DNA of 64,000 nucleotides from Rhytidiadelphus loreus (taxonomy: Eukaryota; Streptophyta; Bryopsida; Hypnales; Hylocomiaceae), in assembly GCA_947034895.1 (NCBI GenBank), contig OX344762.1:71728981-71792980 (forward strand), written 5' to 3'. A program made the position numbers and the translations under genes. Within the stretch, counting starts at the first letter, position 1; each line of letters opens with the position of its first letter. A model generated the notes under the pieces. That model was not told where the DNA came from. It worked only from the letters and a program-made list of their open reading frames with translations, and ran no database searches. Positions 60,789 through 64,000 of this stretch are shown in pieces.

Positions 60789-62489
60789 TTAACCCCTCAT
60801 TGCCTAAGGTCCATTTGAGTTCAAAACATCATTGATTTCAAAGTGTTATAGATGTAAATGTCGCTAAGTTATAGAGATCTCAACCATACAATCTTGTAGT
60901 GTACATGTTGTAGATGATGTGGGTCAAATTTGGAGTCATTTGACCGCTTAGATTGCAAGATTATAAGGTTTTAGTGTTGAAAAAAGATGTTGAAGTTTTC
61001 CTAAAAACACATTTGGAGGTGAAATTTGATTTCTAAACCTACTCAAATGGAAAAAATTTAAACTACAAAGTGATTCAAAATCAAAAGTCAAACACTTCAG
61101 TGGGAAAAAAATCACTCAATTGACTCATTGCGTTTGCAAAGTTGTTTTGGAATGTCAAAAAACAGTGAAAAAAGTAGCAAAAAAACACATCTATGGTTGA
61201 ACCTACCTCTACTAAAATGCTTCTCAGTCAATCATAACTTTTTGGATTGATATGAAATTCTTACCACAAGAACTAGACTAGTATGCTCAACTTTAACAAC
61301 AAAAATTATTGAAAAAAAAAACTTTTTGAAGAAGTTATAAGCTGCCGAAGTTCACTGTACCGCAGAATTGTTCGAATTTTTAACTTCAAATTGCTCCTGG
61401 GTAGTTGCAAGAAACACCTGCCGATTTTTGTTCAAAACGGCCATTTCACTCTTGTTCGTGGATTTTGGAATTATTATTTTTTAAATAAAATAAAATATGG
61501 ATAATGTGTAAAGCATTAAAAAAATGATATGTGCAAAAATTCAGACCTAAAATTTTTTATCTCTAAGAGTTATGCACGGTCAAAGAGGGTTGAAAAATGG
61601 AAGAAAATAGACAGTTTGAAATTTAATTCTTAAAAAATAGGAAAAAAATTAAAAAAATTCTCAAAAAAAAACCCATTTTTCCTAACTTATAGATACTCCT
61701 TTTCACCAATTTTCACTATTGGAAAAATAAAATTGTGTTCTCTACACTTGCGCAAAGGTAGTGCTCTTTGAGCACATGTGGAGGTTGGGCAATTTACTAT
61801 TTTTAGAAATCCTTCCGTAAGATTGTGTAACTTTAGTATAAGTCCTTGTATACCAATTTTGAGCTTCAAATTCTTATTTTTGGATCAAAAATAGTACTAC
61901 AAACCCCCAAAATGGCCAAGGTAGACATCCAATCGGGGGCAGTTTAGAAATAGTAAAATAATTTTTAAAAAATCCAAAAAATTACTCAACATTTAAAACT
62001 ACCACATGTACCTTCATTTCAAGTTTCATAAAATATGGACACACGATGCAAAAGTTATGAGCAAAAAACCACATGTCAAAGGTCAAGGGGACAAAAAATA
62101 GGACAAGTGTTTCTTGCAATCACCCTCAGGCTAAGCATTCAAAACAACTTGGATTGACATGAAAATTTTACCACAATAACTAGACTTCAAGGGGAACATA
62201 ACACAACAAATTTTATTTAAAACAAACATTGGATGAAGGAGATACAAACCCCCAAAGTTGTAGCCTTCAAATGAAGTTTGGTGAATTCAAATTGAACATG
62301 TGAACTTCGATTGGCTTCCAAGAAATCAATACAGCTTGGATTGATCTAAATTTTTTACTACATAGACTAGAAGAAAAAGAGCAACTTTACCAACAAGTTT
62401 TATTGAATTTGGACTTCAGATGCAAAAGTTCCAGCACTTTGATTTTTCCATAAGGACACTTTTCGTCCCCTCTGGCGATGAAGGGTTGG
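60789..62489. mobile_element. TTAA-flanked element, fourth subfamily, 1.7 kb
   Basis: TTAA-CCCCTCATTGCCTAAGG at the left and TGGCGATGAAGGG-TTGG at the right: inverted ends CCCYTCATYGCC. It has the same TTAA plus CCCC architecture as the other subfamilies with different inner end bases. The interior has phrases like AGCAATCATAACTTTT..GATATGAAATT repeated twice (near 61228-61260 and 62130-62175). Non-coding. Confidence 0.55.
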
Positions 62490-64000
62490 ACAGGAAAGAA
62501 CTATAGGAGTTAAGTATATAGGACTATAGGAGTATATAGAATAGAACTATAGGAGTTAAGTATTATTATTTGAATGGTCTTATTTTGTAATGTTCTAAAT
62601 CCGCTGAGAAATTCATCATTTGAATATTGTGTGCAAAATTACAAGGATTAAAAGTTTGTTAATAGCTATGCGAGTAGCTATGACTTCTATCTCGAGGTGG
62701 CATACATTCTCTAAGTGGATTTACATTCATTGAAAAAATTGAAATTTTCTTTTGACTAAAATCAGATCCATTTAAATTATTAATTCATAAAAAAGAATTT
62801 ACATAAGGTATAATTACATAATGTCCATCTTTATAGTTATCTTAAATTTAGTTAACCAAACTATCAAGAAGCTAATTTATTTTAGTAACGACATATAGGT
62901 TAGAACTAATTTAGTTGATATTGACATTTTTTTCTATTGATGGATACCAATGTAGATATCAATTATGAGGTGTATGACATGAAGCCATTAAATATTTAGG
63001 TGCCTAAAGTGTCAAAACTAAAACCAAGACTACTTTGGAACTTTATGCCATTTTTGTTTATCTTTTCTTCTTCATTTGGTTTTTAATTAGTCACTTACAC
63101 CACAACCATAAGTTTTCAAGAGCAAACAACGAGAGTTGAAAAGTTTTACGAGGCACAAATTTTATTTTAGTATATAAAAAATATATATTTTTAAGATAAA
63201 AAGAAAACTAAGGAAATACAAACTAAATTTAGGGAGTATGAGTAAATTAATAGAAAAAACATGGTTTTGAATTTGTCTTTGGGGAAAAGCATTAAAGTAA
63301 CTTCAACTTTATTTCCTTGATTTATAAATGTTCAAAATCCTTGATATTGTGAATGTGACATAATCTCTAAAAAATTGGCATGAATGAAAATCTATTCATT
63401 CAAGATTCCATGATTGACTCCAAAAAATCTATAAGAGTGACACTTGTGGTACATTTCTTGGTTAGAAGGGTTAGTCCTTTCTAATATATATAATTTCCTA
63501 GTTTTTAAGTGAAGGGGATAATTATGTCAAGAAGTGGTTTGTGGATTTGTTAGGAAATTGGAAGCAAGGATTAGTGTAGGCTAAATAAATGTGGTTTTAT
63601 TTGGTAGTTTCTAGTTTGCATTTGTAGAGTAAATGTAGGCAAAAAAATTCAAAGTGATTTTTTTTTTAAAAAGGGTTTAAGATGTAAAAGATTTGGAAAT
63701 GTTTAAATTATGATGTAGTGTATGGGTAGATGAACCCATAGTGATTACCTTGAGAGGGCTTGTATTTCATTTGGAATCTTGGATGTTATTAATATGGAAT
63801 ACATTTTTTTGGTGTTAGAGTTCAATGGATTCAATAGAGAATAGGAAAATAAATCCAATGGACTAAATGGTATATTGGTTTGATGGTATTGCATGGGTGG
63901 ATTTTTGAAAGGGGTTGTGTGGATGCATGAAATGTTTAGCTTCACAGATGTTGTCATTAGGGTTCTCACAAATACAAATTTAAGGTGCAACAAATGGAAT
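62490..64000. other. AT-rich gene desert to window end
   Basis: A small duplication (GGACTATAGGAGT and variants, about 62500-62555) and the phrase shared with about 31865-31885 are the only structure seen. No gene supported; the frame at 63745-63993 on the minus strand is featureless. Confidence 0.45.

Noticed and set aside
22600..64000. LTR retrotransposon or CRISPR-like array
   Set aside because: No paired long terminal repeats with polyprotein frames, and the only regular repeats (40.5-41.1 kb) are a diverged tandem array without spacer structure.

Overview
The window is nuclear DNA of a land plant. Genes have GT-AG introns, in-frame exon joins and plant-specific protein families, and they sit in a moderately GC-rich tract (about 6.4-22.5 kb). 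Around them, and for the last 41 kb, the DNA is very AT-rich and stuffed with small transposon relics. A seed-free plant (moss, liverwort, lycophyte or fern) is my guess, because the P-class PPR gene carries five introns and the intergenic DNA is so AT-rich; the sequence alone does not settle this.

Layout. 1-6.4 kb: AT-rich repeats, including an intact-looking 877-bp element with TTAA ends. 7.3-10.6 kb (+): a six-exon gene for a 505-residue organelle PPR protein that closely resembles PPR5/EMB2453, the chloroplast trnG-UCC intron-binding protein. 12.3-13.4 kb (+): a three-exon gene for a 223-residue MAM33/p32 mitochondrial matrix protein, with telomere-motif boxes in intron 1 and across its stop codon. 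17.6-20.0 kb (-): a six-exon gene for a 411-residue AHL DNA-binding protein with two AT-hooks and a PPC domain, preceded by a long leader region that runs to about 22.4 kb. 22.5-64 kb: a gene desert with no recognisable protein.

The desert is not featureless. I can read several families of short, non-coding, inverted-repeat elements. The main one is a TTAA-flanked superfamily with ends like CCCCTAAAGGACC, in about ten copies of 0.9-1.8 kb (piggyBac-like ends). Others are a TA-flanked AGGTA-ended MITE family (five copies), a roughly 530-bp MITE family (two copies), two CACTA-ended hairpin MITEs with 3-bp target duplications, a possible hAT relic with 8-bp flanks, a poly(A)-tailed retroposon with a 9-bp duplication, a nested 119-bp MITE with perfect 25-bp ends, and a two-level tandem repeat near 40.5-41.1 kb. 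One GC-rich island near 46.2-46.8 kb is unexplained.

The three genes share no evident pathway. Two products (PPR5-like, MAM33) are probably imported into organelles and the third (AHL) acts on nuclear chromatin. Exon coordinates were assembled by eye from splice consensus, frame continuity and family similarity remembered from the protein families; no alignment or database search was run. Edges of diverged repeats are approximate.
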